DNA of 64,000 nt from an uncultured Tateyamaria sp. (lineage in GTDB: Bacteria; Pseudomonadota; Alphaproteobacteria; Rhodobacterales; Rhodobacteraceae): NCBI RefSeq assembly GCF_947503415.1, contig NZ_CANNDS010000002.1:868001-932000 (forward strand). Direction: 5' to 3'. The position numbers were made by a program, and so were the translations under genes. Shown one piece after another: positions 1 through 8,996 of the stretch. Each line of letters starts with the position of its first letter. Position 1 is the first letter of the stretch. The notes beneath the pieces were generated by a model that ran no database searches, was not told the DNA's origin, and worked only from the letters and a program-made list of their open reading frames with translations.

Positions 1-550
1 TGATGTCGTCAAAGCCGATGGTGGCGAGCCACAGGCCGATGCAGCCGGATAAGAGCCCTTTAACCACCGAACTGGAGTCGAGTGACCCGATCACCGTGAC
101 GCCCAGAATAGCGAGCCAGAACAGATGCGATGGCCCAAAAGCCAGTGCCCATTTGGCCAACACCGGCGTGAGAAAGATCAGCAGCAGAACGCCAAAGACG
201 CCACCTATGGCAGAGGCGATGAAGGACAGTTGCAGCGCCCGCGCGCCCTGCCCCTTTTGGGCCATCGTATGCCCATCCAGTGTCGTGGCGATGTTGGCAG
301 GCGCACCGGGGATTTTGAGAAGGATGGCACTGACCGCACCACCCGCCACGGTCGAGGTGTAAGCGGCCCCAAGCAGGATCAGGCCCTGCGCAGGCTCCAG
401 CCGGAAGGTGAATGGGATAAGAAGCGCCACGGCCATCGTCGGCGACAGGCCCGGCGTTGCCCCAAGGATCAGGCCTCCGATGGTGCCCAGCAACAGCAAG
501 CCAAAGTTGATCGGCGTAAACACGTCACCGAAATAGGCCAGAAATTCCAA
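1..550 (-). CDS. TctA-family tripartite tricarboxylate transporter large permease (5' part)
   Basis: The reverse strand encodes the N-terminal 183 residues of the large membrane subunit of a TTT-type carboxylate uptake system; the gene runs off the left edge. The protein begins MEFLAYFGDVF, then shows GATPGLSPTMAVALLIPF, the glycine/proline-rich motif near the TctA N-terminus, followed by hydrophobic spans. I start it at a TTG (548-550) because GGGAGG lies 8 bases upstream and no ATG fits. It is divergent from the LacI-type gene at 660, which is probably its regulator. TctB and TctC partners, if present, lie outside the window. The substrate cannot be told from sequence; TTT systems carry di- and tricarboxylates and related acids. 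Confidence 0.85.
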   Translation of the reverse strand, partial: MEFLAYFGDVFTPINFGLLLLGTIGGLILGATPGLSPTMAVALLIPFTFRLEPAQGLILLGAAYTSTVAGGAVSAILLKIPGAPANIATTLDGHTMAQKGQGARALQLSFIASAIGGVFGVLLLIFLTPVLAKWALAFGPSHLFWLAILGVTVIGSLDSSSVVKGLLSGCIGLWLATIGFDDI

Positions 551-598
551 CGCTTGATCCTCCCACGCCCATTCGGGCTTGACTGATCAGGTTAGGGG

Positions 599-626
599 AT
601 GAAAATAGTATTGCAAATGTTTTCAT
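599..626. promoter_or_regulatory. Putative LacI-family operator between tctA and lacI
   Basis: The arms ATGAAAA (599-605) and TTTTCAT (620-626) face each other around TATTGCAA (609-616). A dyad with a TTGCAA centre is usual for LacI-family operators. It sits between the divergent transporter and regulator genes, where an autoregulatory site is expected. The arms and the core are about 1 bp out of register. Binding is inferred. Confidence 0.45.
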
Positions 627-659
627 TTACGGCCGAAGAATGCACCTTAAAGCAATGAT

Positions 660-1682
660 ATGAAAGATAAAAAAGTAGATATCATAGCCGTCGCAAAGGC
701 CGCACGCGTTTCACCGTCGACGGTGTCGCGCAGCTTCAATCATCCGGAGTTGGTCAAGGCGTCCACCCGCAAAAAGATTGACACCGCGGTGCGTCGACTG
801 GGGTACATCCGCAATCGGGCGGCGCAAACAATCCACGGTATTCGCAGCGGCACCGTGGGTCTGATCGTTCCCACGGTCGACCATGCGATCTTTGCAGAAC
901 TGATCCAAAGCTTTTCGGAAGCGATTGAAGAGCTTGGCTTCACCATCTTGCTGGCCTCGCACGGCTACGATCTGCAACGCGAATACGCGATCACCCGCAA
1001 GATGCTGGAACATCGCGTCGACGGCATGGCACTGATCGGCATTGAGCATGAGGCAGAGACGTTCGGCCTGTTGGACAGCCAAAACGTCCCCACCGTGCTG
1101 CTGTGGAACTACGCGAAGACGTCGCATTTTACGTCAGTTGGCTCAGACAATTTCCGGGCGGGTTGGCTGGTCGGCCATCACATCGGCGGGCTGAAGCACA
1201 CGCGCATCGCGGGGTTGTTTCCGCCGCTGTCCGGAAATGACCGGGCCGCGCAACGACGTGCCGGTGTTGAAACCGCGCTGGCCGCATTTGGCGTGCAGAT
1301 CCCCGAAATCTGGGACATCGAAACGCCCTATAGCCTGGGCGCGGCAAAAGATGCGGTGACGCGTTTGATGTCCCGTGAGGTCACGCCCACTGCCATCATC
1401 TGCGGCAATGACGTTCTGGCGTGGGGTGCGTTGCATGCCTTGTCCAAGGCCGGCGTGACTGTGCCAGAGGATGTGTCTGTAACCGGTATTGGCGACTTTA
1501 CCGGGTCAAGAGATTTTGAGCCCGGCCTGACAACGGTGCGCATCCCGGCACGCCAGATCGGGGCCAAAGCCGCCCAAACCATCGCATCGAAAATTACAGC
1601 GCCTGATCAAGAAGTCGCAAGTACGCTGGTGATCCCTGAACTGGTGTTGCGCCAGACCTGCGCAGTGTTCTCTGAAAAGTAG
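660..1682 (+). CDS. LacI-family transcriptional regulator
   Basis: A 340-residue protein of normal LacI length. The N-terminus has the LacI helix-turn-helix and hinge helix (IIAVAKAARVSPSTVSRSFN, then a KIDTAVRRLGYIRNRAA-like segment, residues 8-56). A periplasmic-binding-protein-like effector domain follows (GLIVPTVDHAIFAEL from about residue 69; ICGNDVLAWGAL; SVTGIGDF). It is divergent from tctA and upstream of the molybdenum hydroxylase genes. Both promoter regions contain TATTGCAA, so it may control both. The effector is unknown, possibly the acid carried by the TTT system or a breakdown product. Confidence 0.9.
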   Translation: MKDKKVDIIAVAKAARVSPSTVSRSFNHPELVKASTRKKIDTAVRRLGYIRNRAAQTIHGIRSGTVGLIVPTVDHAIFAELIQSFSEAIEELGFTILLASHGYDLQREYAITRKMLEHRVDGMALIGIEHEAETFGLLDSQNVPTVLLWNYAKTSHFTSVGSDNFRAGWLVGHHIGGLKHTRIAGLFPPLSGNDRAAQRRAGVETALAAFGVQIPEIWDIETPYSLGAAKDAVTRLMSREVTPTAIICGNDVLAWGALHALSKAGVTVPEDVSVTGIGDFTGSRDFEPGLTTVRIPARQIGAKAAQTIASKITAPDQEVASTLVIPELVLRQTCAVFSEK

Positions 1683-1772
1683 GTCCGGCAACGGGAAGTG
1701 TGCCTAAGGACCAGTGTCAATCCGATGCCCGTCGAGCCGCTGATCGAAGCGGCAAATCACGCGTACACATTT

Positions 1773-1780
1773 TATTGCAA
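1773..1780. promoter_or_regulatory. Second TATTGCAA element upstream of the molybdenum hydroxylase genes
   Basis: The same 8-mer found in the dyad at 599-626 recurs 64 bp before the ATG at 1844. It is flanked by ATTT on the left and GTGAAAT on the right, which loosely resemble the flanks of the first copy. It may be another LacI site linking the enzyme to the transporter. One 8-mer match alone is weak evidence. Confidence 0.3.
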
Positions 1781-1843
1781 CGAGTGAAATCACCGACATT
1801 TATCCTAAGTTGAATCCCAACAACGCAATCAGGGAGTTACAGC

Positions 1844-2308
1844 ATGGCAATTTCACTGAAACTGAACGGCAAGACCCACGCGGTCGATGCAGAACCCGGC
1901 ACGCCGTTGCTCTGGGTTATCCGGGATGATCTGAAAATGACAGGCACCAAATTTGGCTGTGGCGTCGCCTCGTGCGGGGCGTGCACGGTGCACCTGAACG
2001 GTGAGCCTGTTCGTTCGTGCCAGACCTATATCGAAGATGTGGACGGGGCCGAGATCACGACAATCGAGGCCATGTCCGACGACACGATTGGTGCGGCAGT
2101 ACAGCAAGCATGGGTCGAACTGGACGTCGTGCAATGCGGTTACTGCCAATCCGGGCAGATCATGTCTGCCGTGGGCTTGCTGCGCGAAAACCCGACCCCG
2201 TCGGCGGACGAGATCGACGATTACATGTGGGGCAATGCCTGCCGCTGCGCCACCTACCAACGTATCCGTGCGGGCATCCAGCGCGCGTCTGAAATCCTGG
2301 AGGCTTGA
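1844..2308 (+). CDS. iorA: [2Fe-2S] subunit of an isoquinoline 1-oxidoreductase-like molybdenum hydroxylase
   Basis: A 154-residue small subunit that passes electrons from the molybdenum site through two [2Fe-2S] clusters. The plant-type ferredoxin half carries CGVASCGACTVHLNG (about residues 39-53). The helical C-terminal half has CGYC (about 99-102) and CRC (about 137-139) for the second cluster. It has no FAD domain, as in the two-subunit Ior/aldehyde oxidase type. AGGGAG precedes the ATG. The large subunit gene starts 2 bp after its stop. The true substrate is unknown; the symbol marks the family only. Confidence 0.85.
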   Translation: MAISLKLNGKTHAVDAEPGTPLLWVIRDDLKMTGTKFGCGVASCGACTVHLNGEPVRSCQTYIEDVDGAEITTIEAMSDDTIGAAVQQAWVELDVVQCGYCQSGQIMSAVGLLRENPTPSADEIDDYMWGNACRCATYQRIRAGIQRASEILEA

Positions 2309-2310
2309 TC

Positions 2311-4491
2311 ATGACTGTGAACACATCCCGCCGTGGGTTCCTGAAAGGCGCCGCCGCTGCCGGTGCCGTACTTGTTGTTGGCGTGCGCCCTGATGGTGCG
2401 CTGGCTGCATCTGGCAATCCGTCCATGCTGACCCCTTTTGTGCAGGTGGGCAGTGACGGCTCCGTCACCGCCATCATCAAGCACTTCGAGATGGGTCAAG
2501 GTCCGTCCACTGGCCTGACCACACTGATTGCCGAAGAGATGGGCCTGACCATGGACCAGATTGGCTATGATTTCGCGCCGTCCAATCCGCAAGTCTACAA
2601 CAACACGCTGTTTGGCCCGATGCAGGGCACGGGCGGTTCGACGGCCATGGCCAATTCCTACCTGCAATATCGTCAGGCTGGCGCCGCCGCACGCGAGATG
2701 CTGCTTCAGGCAGCGGCGCAGCAATGGGGCGTCGATGCATCCGGTTTGTCGCTGCAGGACGGTGTTGTGTCCGGCGCGGGCAACTCTGCCCCATTGGGCG
2801 AATTCGTCGAAGCGGCTGCTACGCTGGACGCCCCAACCGAACCCCGGCTCAAGGACCCGTCCGAGTTTCGGTTGATCGGCAACCCGGATGTGCGCCGCCT
2901 CGACAGCCCGGCCAAGGGCAATGGCACAGCCATGTTCGCAATGGACATCCAGCGGCCCAACCAGATGATCGCCATGATCGCGCGACCAGAACAGCAGCGC
3001 GCCACCGCCGTGAGCTTTGACGCCACTGGCGCAGAAGGGATCAAAGGGTTCATCAGCGCCGACATTCTGCCCAACAAGGCGGGCGTCGCGGTCTTTGCCG
3101 AAAACACGTGGGCCGCAATGCAGGCACGCGATGCGCTGGACATCGAGTGGGACACCAGCAACGCGGAAACCCGCAGTTCCGACCAGATCGAACAGGAAAT
3201 CCGTGCCGCATTGGATGCCTCACCGACTTACAACGTGAACGGTGCGGATGTCTCTGCCGTACAGGCTGCCGTCGACGGCGCGGATACGGTGGTGGAGGAA
3301 ACCTTCTACTTCCCCCTCCTTGCTCACGCACCGATGGAGCCATTGAACTGCACGATCGAGCAGACAGAAGATGGCGGCATCCTGATGCATGACGGCTGCC
3401 AGATCCCGACCCTGCCCCACGGCGCCATGGCCGAGATCTTCGGCCTGCCTTTCGAAAAGGTGCAGATCAAAACCGTGCTTGCCGGTGGCTCCTTTGGGCG
3501 TCGCGCCACGCCGCAAGCGGACTATCAGGTCGAAGCGGCCCTCGCCTTCTCGCTCACCGACCGGTCGCGTCCTGTGCATCTTGTCTGGTCGCGCGAGGAT
3601 GATCTGCGCTCGGGTTACTACCGCCCGGCCTTTGGTCACAAGGTCCGCGTCGGTCTCGACGGTGAGGGCAATATCGTCGGCTGGGAACACCGCATTGCGG
3701 GTCAATCCATCATGAAGGGCACCCCGTTCGAAGCCTTTGCCGTGCATGACGGCGTTGACCACAGCTCGGTTGAGGGCACGGTCGATAGTCCCTACCAAAT
3801 CCCGACAGCCGCCTTTGGCCTGACGGACACGGACAAGGCAACAAGCACCCTTTGGTGGCGCGCGGTGGGTCACACCCATACGGCCTATGTCATGGAAGTG
3901 ATGATGGACATGGCCGCCAAGGCCGCAGGCATTGACCCGGTCGACTTCCGCCTCGCTTATCTGACGGGTGACGACGCGGACCAGACCCGCAAGGCGAACG
4001 TGCTCAAACTTGCCGCCGAGAAAGCCAACTGGGGCAACGCGCCCGATGGCCGCAGCCAAGGCATCGCCGTGCACAAGTCCTTCAACTCATATGTGGCGGA
4101 GGTCGTGGAAATCTCCGGTAATGCCGACGACGGCATCAAGATCGAAAAGGTCACATGCGCCGTCGACTGCGGCATCGCCGTGAACCCCGATGTGATCAAG
4201 GCGCAGATGGAAGGCGGGATCGGCTACGGCATCGGCCACAACATGCGCGACAAGATCACGCTGACGGATGGGGTCGTGGACCAGTTCAACTTCCCCGACT
4301 ACGAACCGCTGCGGATCAGCGACATCGGAGAGATCGACGTGCATATCGTGCCGTCCGCCGAGCCACCCACCGGCGTGGGTGAGCCGGGCACGCCCCCCGC
4401 CGCACCTGCGCTGGCCAATGCCATCGCGGCGGCCAGCGACCTGCGCGTTGCCACCTTGCCGATGGACGACAACGGCGTTTCCTTCGTCTGA
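2311..4491 (+). CDS. iorB: Molybdopterin-binding large subunit, isoquinoline 1-oxidoreductase type
   Basis: A 726-residue catalytic subunit of the xanthine dehydrogenase superfamily. The N-terminus has a twin-arginine signal (SRRGFLKG then a hydrophobic stretch), so the cofactor-loaded enzyme is probably exported folded, with the iron-sulfur subunit riding along. GGSFGRRAT (about residues 394-402) and the C-terminal GVGEPGTPPAAPALANAI, with its catalytic Glu, fit the family. A TTG 6 bp upstream is in frame, but the ATG at 2311 sits 7 bases after GGAGG and is preferred. The family hydroxylates N-heterocycles or oxidises aldehydes; the substrate here is undetermined. It needs molybdate, which modABC at 25310 would supply. 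Confidence 0.85.
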   Translation: MTVNTSRRGFLKGAAAAGAVLVVGVRPDGALAASGNPSMLTPFVQVGSDGSVTAIIKHFEMGQGPSTGLTTLIAEEMGLTMDQIGYDFAPSNPQVYNNTLFGPMQGTGGSTAMANSYLQYRQAGAAAREMLLQAAAQQWGVDASGLSLQDGVVSGAGNSAPLGEFVEAAATLDAPTEPRLKDPSEFRLIGNPDVRRLDSPAKGNGTAMFAMDIQRPNQMIAMIARPEQQRATAVSFDATGAEGIKGFISADILPNKAGVAVFAENTWAAMQARDALDIEWDTSNAETRSSDQIEQEIRAALDASPTYNVNGADVSAVQAAVDGADTVVEETFYFPLLAHAPMEPLNCTIEQTEDGGILMHDGCQIPTLPHGAMAEIFGLPFEKVQIKTVLAGGSFGRRATPQADYQVEAALAFSLTDRSRPVHLVWSREDDLRSGYYRPAFGHKVRVGLDGEGNIVGWEHRIAGQSIMKGTPFEAFAVHDGVDHSSVEGTVDSPYQIPTAAFGLTDTDKATSTLWWRAVGHTHTAYVMEVMMDMAAKAAGIDPVDFRLAYLTGDDADQTRKANVLKLAAEKANWGNAPDGRSQGIAVHKSFNSYVAEVVEISGNADDGIKIEKVTCAVDCGIAVNPDVIKAQMEGGIGYGIGHNMRDKITLTDGVVDQFNFPDYEPLRISDIGEIDVHIVPSAEPPTGVGEPGTPPAAPALANAIAAASDLRVATLPMDDNGVSFV

Positions 4492-4498
4492 CCTTCAA

Positions 4499-4520
4499 CC
4501 CCCGGCACATCCGCCGGGGG
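4499..4520 (+). terminator. Hairpin after the molybdenum hydroxylase operon
   Basis: CCCCCGGC and GCCGGGGG form a perfect 8-bp stem with a 6-base loop just after the large-subunit stop. The tract that follows is pyrimidine-rich (TCACCTTCTCTT), not a clean T run, so termination may be partial. Confidence 0.45.
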
Positions 4521-4587
4521 TCACCTTCTCTTGCCCTTTGCAGCGCGATGCCCATGATGGCACGACTGCAAAGAACAGGAGAGCCGC

Positions 4588-5487
4588 ATGCCACATAGAA
4601 CCGCCGTGATCGGCCTTGGCTCAATGGGCTTTGGCATGGCGCAATCCTGTCTTTCTGCCGGGCACGCCACCCATGGCTTTGACATCTCACCCGAACATAC
4701 AGAACGCTTCCGCTCCGAAGGTGGTGCCAAGGGCGACCTGACCGATATCGCTGGCACGCTTGATGCCGTCGTCGTGGTTGTCCTGAACGCTGCTCAGACC
4801 GAAACCGTGCTGTTCGGTGATGCAGGCGTCGTTCCGCTGCTGAAATCCGGCGCGGTGGTCATGGCCTGCGCTACCGTTCCACCAGACTTCGCCCGAGACA
4901 TGGAGGCGCGCTGCGAAGCGCTCGACGTTCACTATCTGGATGCGCCCATCTCTGGCGGGTCGATCAAAGCGGCGCAGGGCGCGCTGTCCATCATGGCGGC
5001 AGGCACAGCAGACGCGTTCACTGCCGCCCGCCCCGCCCTCGATGCCATGGCAGAAACCGTGTTCGAATTGGGTGATCGGGCAGGCCCCGGATCGGCCATG
5101 AAGGCGGTCAACCAGCTGCTCGCAGGCGTGCACATCGCCACCATGGCCGAGGCGCTGACCTTCGGCATGACGCAAGGCGTAGCCCCTGACCAATTCCTCG
5201 ACGTGATCTCGAAATGCGCAGGATCAAGCTGGATGCTGGAAAACCGCGCGCCGCACATCGTCAACGGCGACTACACGCCCCACTCCTCGGTCAACATCTG
5301 GCCCAAGGATCTTGGCATCGTTCTCGACATCGCCAAATCGGCCAGCTTCTCGGCCCCCATCACCGCCGCCGCACTGCAACAATTCATCGCCGCCGCTGGC
5401 ATGGGACTGGGGGGCGAAGACGACGCTGCCGTGGCCAAGGTCTATGCCCGCAATGCAGGGCTGACGCTGCCGGGGGACAACACATGA
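4588..5487 (+). CDS. NAD-dependent beta-hydroxyacid dehydrogenase, L-threonate dehydrogenase-like
   Basis: A 299-residue member of the 3-hydroxyisobutyrate dehydrogenase superfamily. The N-terminal dinucleotide fold is VIGLGSMGFGMA (about residues 6-17). The substrate motif DAPISGGSIKAAQGAL (about 117-132) and the catalytic-lysine helix GSAMKAVNQLLAG (about 170-182) are intact. The N-terminal region resembles LtnD (YgbJ) more than MmsB. AGGAGAG precedes the ATG. Its stop overlaps the start of a Hyi/OtnI-type isomerase in an ATGA, which fits a four-carbon acid-sugar route. The usual kinase OtnK and aldolase OtnC are absent. Tartronate semialdehyde reductase (GarR) is an alternative. Confidence 0.7.
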   Translation: MPHRTAVIGLGSMGFGMAQSCLSAGHATHGFDISPEHTERFRSEGGAKGDLTDIAGTLDAVVVVVLNAAQTETVLFGDAGVVPLLKSGAVVMACATVPPDFARDMEARCEALDVHYLDAPISGGSIKAAQGALSIMAAGTADAFTAARPALDAMAETVFELGDRAGPGSAMKAVNQLLAGVHIATMAEALTFGMTQGVAPDQFLDVISKCAGSSWMLENRAPHIVNGDYTPHSSVNIWPKDLGIVLDIAKSASFSAPITAAALQQFIAAAGMGLGGEDDAAVAKVYARNAGLTLPGDNT

Positions 5488-6230
5488 AGTTCTCCGCCAA
5501 TCTCGGGTTTCTATGGAATGATCGCCCGCTACCGGACGCGATCCACGCGGCCAAGGCTGCAGGCTTCGATGCCGTGGAATGCCACTGGCCCTACGACATA
5601 CCGGCGGAAGACGTTCGAGCGGCACTTGATGCCACGGGCCTCCCCATGCTCGGTCTCAACACATCCCGCGGTGACGTCGCTGGCGGAGAAAACGGCCTTG
5701 CCGCTCTTCCCGGACGCACGCAAGACGCACATGCCGCGATCGACCAGGCGGTTGCCTATGGCGAGGCTATTGGTGCTGGCGCAATCCACGTCATGTGTGG
5801 ATTTGCCAGCGGGCACGGCGCGCACGGGACCTTTGTGGACAACTTGCGCTACGCCTGCAACGCAACCGACAAAACCATCCTGATCGAGCCCCTGAACCGA
5901 AACGATGCGCCCGGCTACTTCCTGCAGACAACGGATCAAGCGCGGACCATCATTGCCGAGGTGAACGCCCCAAACCTCAAACTCATGTTTGACTGCTACC
6001 ACGTCGGCCGGACCGAAGGCGACATCCTGACCCGCCTTTCGGACCTGCACGACATCATCGGCCACATCCAATTCGCATCAGTCCCCGACCGTGGCGCGCC
6101 CGATCACGGAGAACTGGACTACGCCACCATCTTTGCAGCGCTGACCGACTGGCCCGCCCCGTTGGGCGCTGAATACAAACCGGGTGGTGACACTGACGCG
6201 ACGCTCGGGTGGATGCAGCAATTTCGGTGA
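5484..6230 (+). CDS. Hydroxypyruvate isomerase / 2-oxo-tetronate isomerase family protein
   Basis: A 248-residue TIM-barrel sugar isomerase (AP endonuclease 2-like fold). MKFSANLGFLW begins the barrel. The metal-binding residues expected of the family are seen in TILIEPLNR (about residue 131), MFDCYHV and GHIQFASVPDR. The ATG overlaps the preceding dehydrogenase stop as ATGA, so the two are translated together. Family members either interconvert hydroxypyruvate and tartronate semialdehyde (Hyi) or act on 2-oxo-tetronates (OtnI). The LtnD-like partner favours OtnI, but no glyoxylate carboligase or OtnK/OtnC is nearby to decide. Confidence 0.75.
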   Translation: MKFSANLGFLWNDRPLPDAIHAAKAAGFDAVECHWPYDIPAEDVRAALDATGLPMLGLNTSRGDVAGGENGLAALPGRTQDAHAAIDQAVAYGEAIGAGAIHVMCGFASGHGAHGTFVDNLRYACNATDKTILIEPLNRNDAPGYFLQTTDQARTIIAEVNAPNLKLMFDCYHVGRTEGDILTRLSDLHDIIGHIQFASVPDRGAPDHGELDYATIFAALTDWPAPLGAEYKPGGDTDATLGWMQQFR

Positions 6231-6249
6231 TGCGAGGACGACAACCCGT

Positions 6250-8166
6250 TCAGCGGGCCAAGCGCAGCACTCCGGCTGCGGGCAGCTCTCGCTCCTCAAT
6301 CTGCACGGTGCGGTTGGAATAGTTGAACCAGAATCGCTCGGTCCCGGTGTCACGACGGCGCACGCCTTCAGGCATCCGCTCAGCAGCCAGATCAGGAGCC
6401 ACAGCCTCGATCACCCGCATATGCGCCGCATCATCGCCCCACCCGGCAACATAGGTCACGTTTGGACCACAGCGTACCGCAACAGGCGCACCAGCGTCGG
6501 TGGTCAACAGAACGTCGCCGCCCCCTTCGACCTGCTCAAGATACCCGGTGACAAACCCGCCGCCCACCAAAGGCAGAGGCAAATCCGGGCGCATGGATTG
6601 GACACGGGAAACCGTCAGATCGCTGCCGGGCCACGCGGGCGGCAGCGGTACCGGGATATTGAAGCTGTCATCACGTGCTGCCGTACGGGGCCCAATAATT
6701 ACTTCTACTTCAGATGCTTGAAGCGCGTCTTTCAGGTCATCCGGCATGTGCATCATGCCCGGCGCAAGCACCAGATCGTACCCTGCAAAGTCGCGTGTAT
6801 CGGGCGGCAGGATATCCACGGACAAGCCCAACTTGCGGCACGCCCGATACCAATCGAACACCAGCCCGAAGTAACTTAGCCCCGCGCCATGCGGCTGCAC
6901 CGACCACGCCCAATCGGCATCATAGTCGAACAGGATCGCGACAGGCGCTTGGGCGGGCGCAACCTCTGGCGCATCCGCCAATTCGGCCATGACCTCCCGC
7001 GCCTCGCCAAAGGCCTCCGCCTCAACCGAATCCGGACGCAACAGGCCCGCATGCATCTGCTCTTGCGCAAAGGGCGCTTGCCGCCAGCGGAAATAGCACA
7101 CGGCTTCCGCCCCATGGGCAAAGGCCTCCCACGTCCACAGACGCACCATGCCGGGCAACGGCGACGGGTTATAAGGGGCCCAATTCACGGGCCCCGGTTG
7201 CTGCTCCATGATCCACCAACGCCCCTTGCCGACGGCGCGGTAGAGATCGTGGTGAAAGGCCTGAAAATCCGGGTCCCCTTGCTGGGCGAAGGCCCGCTGA
7301 TGCGCCGCATCGGCACCCACCCGGTCCTCCAGAAACCCCAGCGGGTAGCTGTCCCATGATGCGATATCGAGATCACCCCCAACCTTGAAATGATCAAACT
7401 CGGTCACGCGGCCCATGTAATTGTGTGCAATCGGCGCGTCGGAGTAGGTGCGGATGATCTCGACTTGCGCTTGGTTGAACGCCACCACCTCGTCACTGGC
7501 AAAACGATGGAACGCGTGCACATGGGCCGGGTTCGCCTCTGTCACCGTCAGGTTCGGCAAGCCAATCTCGTCAAAATCATCATAATCCATCGACCAGAAC
7601 ACATTGCCCCAGGATGCGTTCAAGGCGTCGATGTCGCCGTCGTTCCCCTGCCCCGGAAACTGCCCGCGCAACCAGTCCCGAAACCGGGTCTGCGCCGCAT
7701 CGGAATAGCTGAGAACCGTATCATGGCACCCATATTCATTGTCCGTTTGCCACGCGGCAATATGGGGGTTCCGCCCATACCGCTCCGCCATCGCCCGCAC
7801 GATCCGGCGGCATTCCTCAAGAAACCCCTGATGGGAAAAACAATAATGCCGGCGCGAGCCATAGCCACGCACATGCCCCTGCGCATCACGCGCAAACATG
7901 TCGGGATGCTTCTTGCAGACCCATTTCGGCGGCGTCGCCGTGGGCGTGCCAAGAACAACCTGCAGCCCCGCCGCACCCAGCGTGTCAATCGCCCGGTCCA
8001 GCCACGCCCATTGGTACTCGCCCTCGCGCGGCTCCATCCGCTTCCAGGCAAACTCGCCAATCCGCACCCATGTCAGGCCCAGATCCGCCATGCGCTGCGC
8101 GTCCTCGGCCCACTGCGCCTCGGGCCAATGTTCGGGGTAATAGCAGACCCCAAGCGTTCGTTTCAT
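6250..8166 (-). CDS. GH42 beta-galactosidase
   Basis: A 638-residue glycoside hydrolase family 42 enzyme. It begins MKRTLGVCYYPEHWPE, as the family does, with no signal peptide, so it acts in the cytoplasm on imported beta-galactosides. The acid/base glutamate is in AAWQTDNEYG (about residue 148) and the nucleophile in the MEQQPGPVNWAPYNPSP segment (about residue 318). Length is close to the usual 650-690. Its ATG overlaps the lactonase stop by 4 bp. It is the last gene of the leftward galactoside operon and is convergent with the isomerase gene, 19 bp away. Confidence 0.92.
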   Translation of the reverse strand: MKRTLGVCYYPEHWPEAQWAEDAQRMADLGLTWVRIGEFAWKRMEPREGEYQWAWLDRAIDTLGAAGLQVVLGTPTATPPKWVCKKHPDMFARDAQGHVRGYGSRRHYCFSHQGFLEECRRIVRAMAERYGRNPHIAAWQTDNEYGCHDTVLSYSDAAQTRFRDWLRGQFPGQGNDGDIDALNASWGNVFWSMDYDDFDEIGLPNLTVTEANPAHVHAFHRFASDEVVAFNQAQVEIIRTYSDAPIAHNYMGRVTEFDHFKVGGDLDIASWDSYPLGFLEDRVGADAAHQRAFAQQGDPDFQAFHHDLYRAVGKGRWWIMEQQPGPVNWAPYNPSPLPGMVRLWTWEAFAHGAEAVCYFRWRQAPFAQEQMHAGLLRPDSVEAEAFGEAREVMAELADAPEVAPAQAPVAILFDYDADWAWSVQPHGAGLSYFGLVFDWYRACRKLGLSVDILPPDTRDFAGYDLVLAPGMMHMPDDLKDALQASEVEVIIGPRTAARDDSFNIPVPLPPAWPGSDLTVSRVQSMRPDLPLPLVGGGFVTGYLEQVEGGGDVLLTTDAGAPVAVRCGPNVTYVAGWGDDAAHMRVIEAVAPDLAAERMPEGVRRRDTGTERFWFNYSNRTVQIEERELPAAGVLRLAR

Positions 8167-8996
8167 AGGATCACCTGATGTTCGCGCTGGCCCGTGACAC
8201 CTGCGGGGCCGTAAAACGTCTTGCCAGCGTTGATATCTTGCACACCGACCGCCGCCGTCGTGACAAAAAGCGTGGTCGCATCATGCCCGCCAAAGGCAGG
8301 ACAACTGGCCTGCGAGGTGGGCACGTCTAGAGCACGGATGAAGGATCCATCGGGGCCATAGCAGGCAATTCGGCCGGCCCCCCATTGCGCGTTCCACACT
8401 GCTCCGTCCGCATCGACGACAGCCCCGTCCGGGTTTAGATCATCGGCGCGCAGATCGACGAACACCTCCACCTCGCCCGCGGGCCATCCATGCGCATCCA
8501 GCCCAACCGTATGTATTTGCTGCGAAAACGTGTCCGCAAAATAGGCCCGCGTGCCATCCGGCGCAAAGCAGATCGCGTTCGAAATGGTGATGCGGTCAAA
8601 GAGCTGCCGAAGCTCGCCCCTGTAAAACCGATAGATCGCCCCGGCGTAAGGTTCGGCATTCAACCCCATGGTGCCAATCCAGAACCCGCCCTGCGGGTCT
8701 GCCCGGCCATCGTTGGACCGTGTAACCGGATTGCCCGCCTCAAGCGCCGTCACCAGTTCCCTGTCGCCCGTCGGAATATCAAAGCGCCACAGGCCCGACG
8801 CTGACGCCATCAGCAACGTGTCCCGATTCACCCAACCGCAGGCCGACACATGTTCGTCGAACGCCCAGTCGCGCCGCTGCGCGCCCCTCGACATCATCCG
8901 CTTGCCCAGAATGTCGAACCAGAACAGCTCGCCCCGTTCCGGGTGCCACATCGGCCCCTCGCCCAAGGTACAGACCGTGTCATCAAAGACCTGCAT
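8163..8996 (-). CDS. SMP-30/gluconolactonase family lactonase (probable galactonolactonase)
   Basis: A 277-residue six-bladed propeller lactonase. GEGPMWHPERGELFWFDI near the N-terminus supplies the first metal-ligand Glu, SNAICFAPDG (about residue 150) the Asn, and NPDGAVVDADGAVWNA (about 200) the Asp. The open frame extends upstream, but the ATG at 8996 overlaps the aldolase stop as TAATG and the family N-terminus begins there. In this operon it should open galactono-lactone made by a galactose dehydrogenase. SMP-30 proteins are promiscuous, so substrate is inferred from context. Confidence 0.85.
   Translation of the reverse strand: MQVFDDTVCTLGEGPMWHPERGELFWFDILGKRMMSRGAQRRDWAFDEHVSACGWVNRDTLLMASASGLWRFDIPTGDRELVTALEAGNPVTRSNDGRADPQGGFWIGTMGLNAEPYAGAIYRFYRGELRQLFDRITISNAICFAPDGTRAYFADTFSQQIHTVGLDAHGWPAGEVEVFVDLRADDLNPDGAVVDADGAVWNAQWGAGRIACYGPDGSFIRALDVPTSQASCPAFGGHDATTLFVTTAAVGVQDINAGKTFYGPAGVTGQREHQVIL

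Noticed and set aside
1736-1753. GCCGCT/AGCGGC stem after the LacI gene
   Set aside because: Only 6 bp and followed by AAATC, not T.
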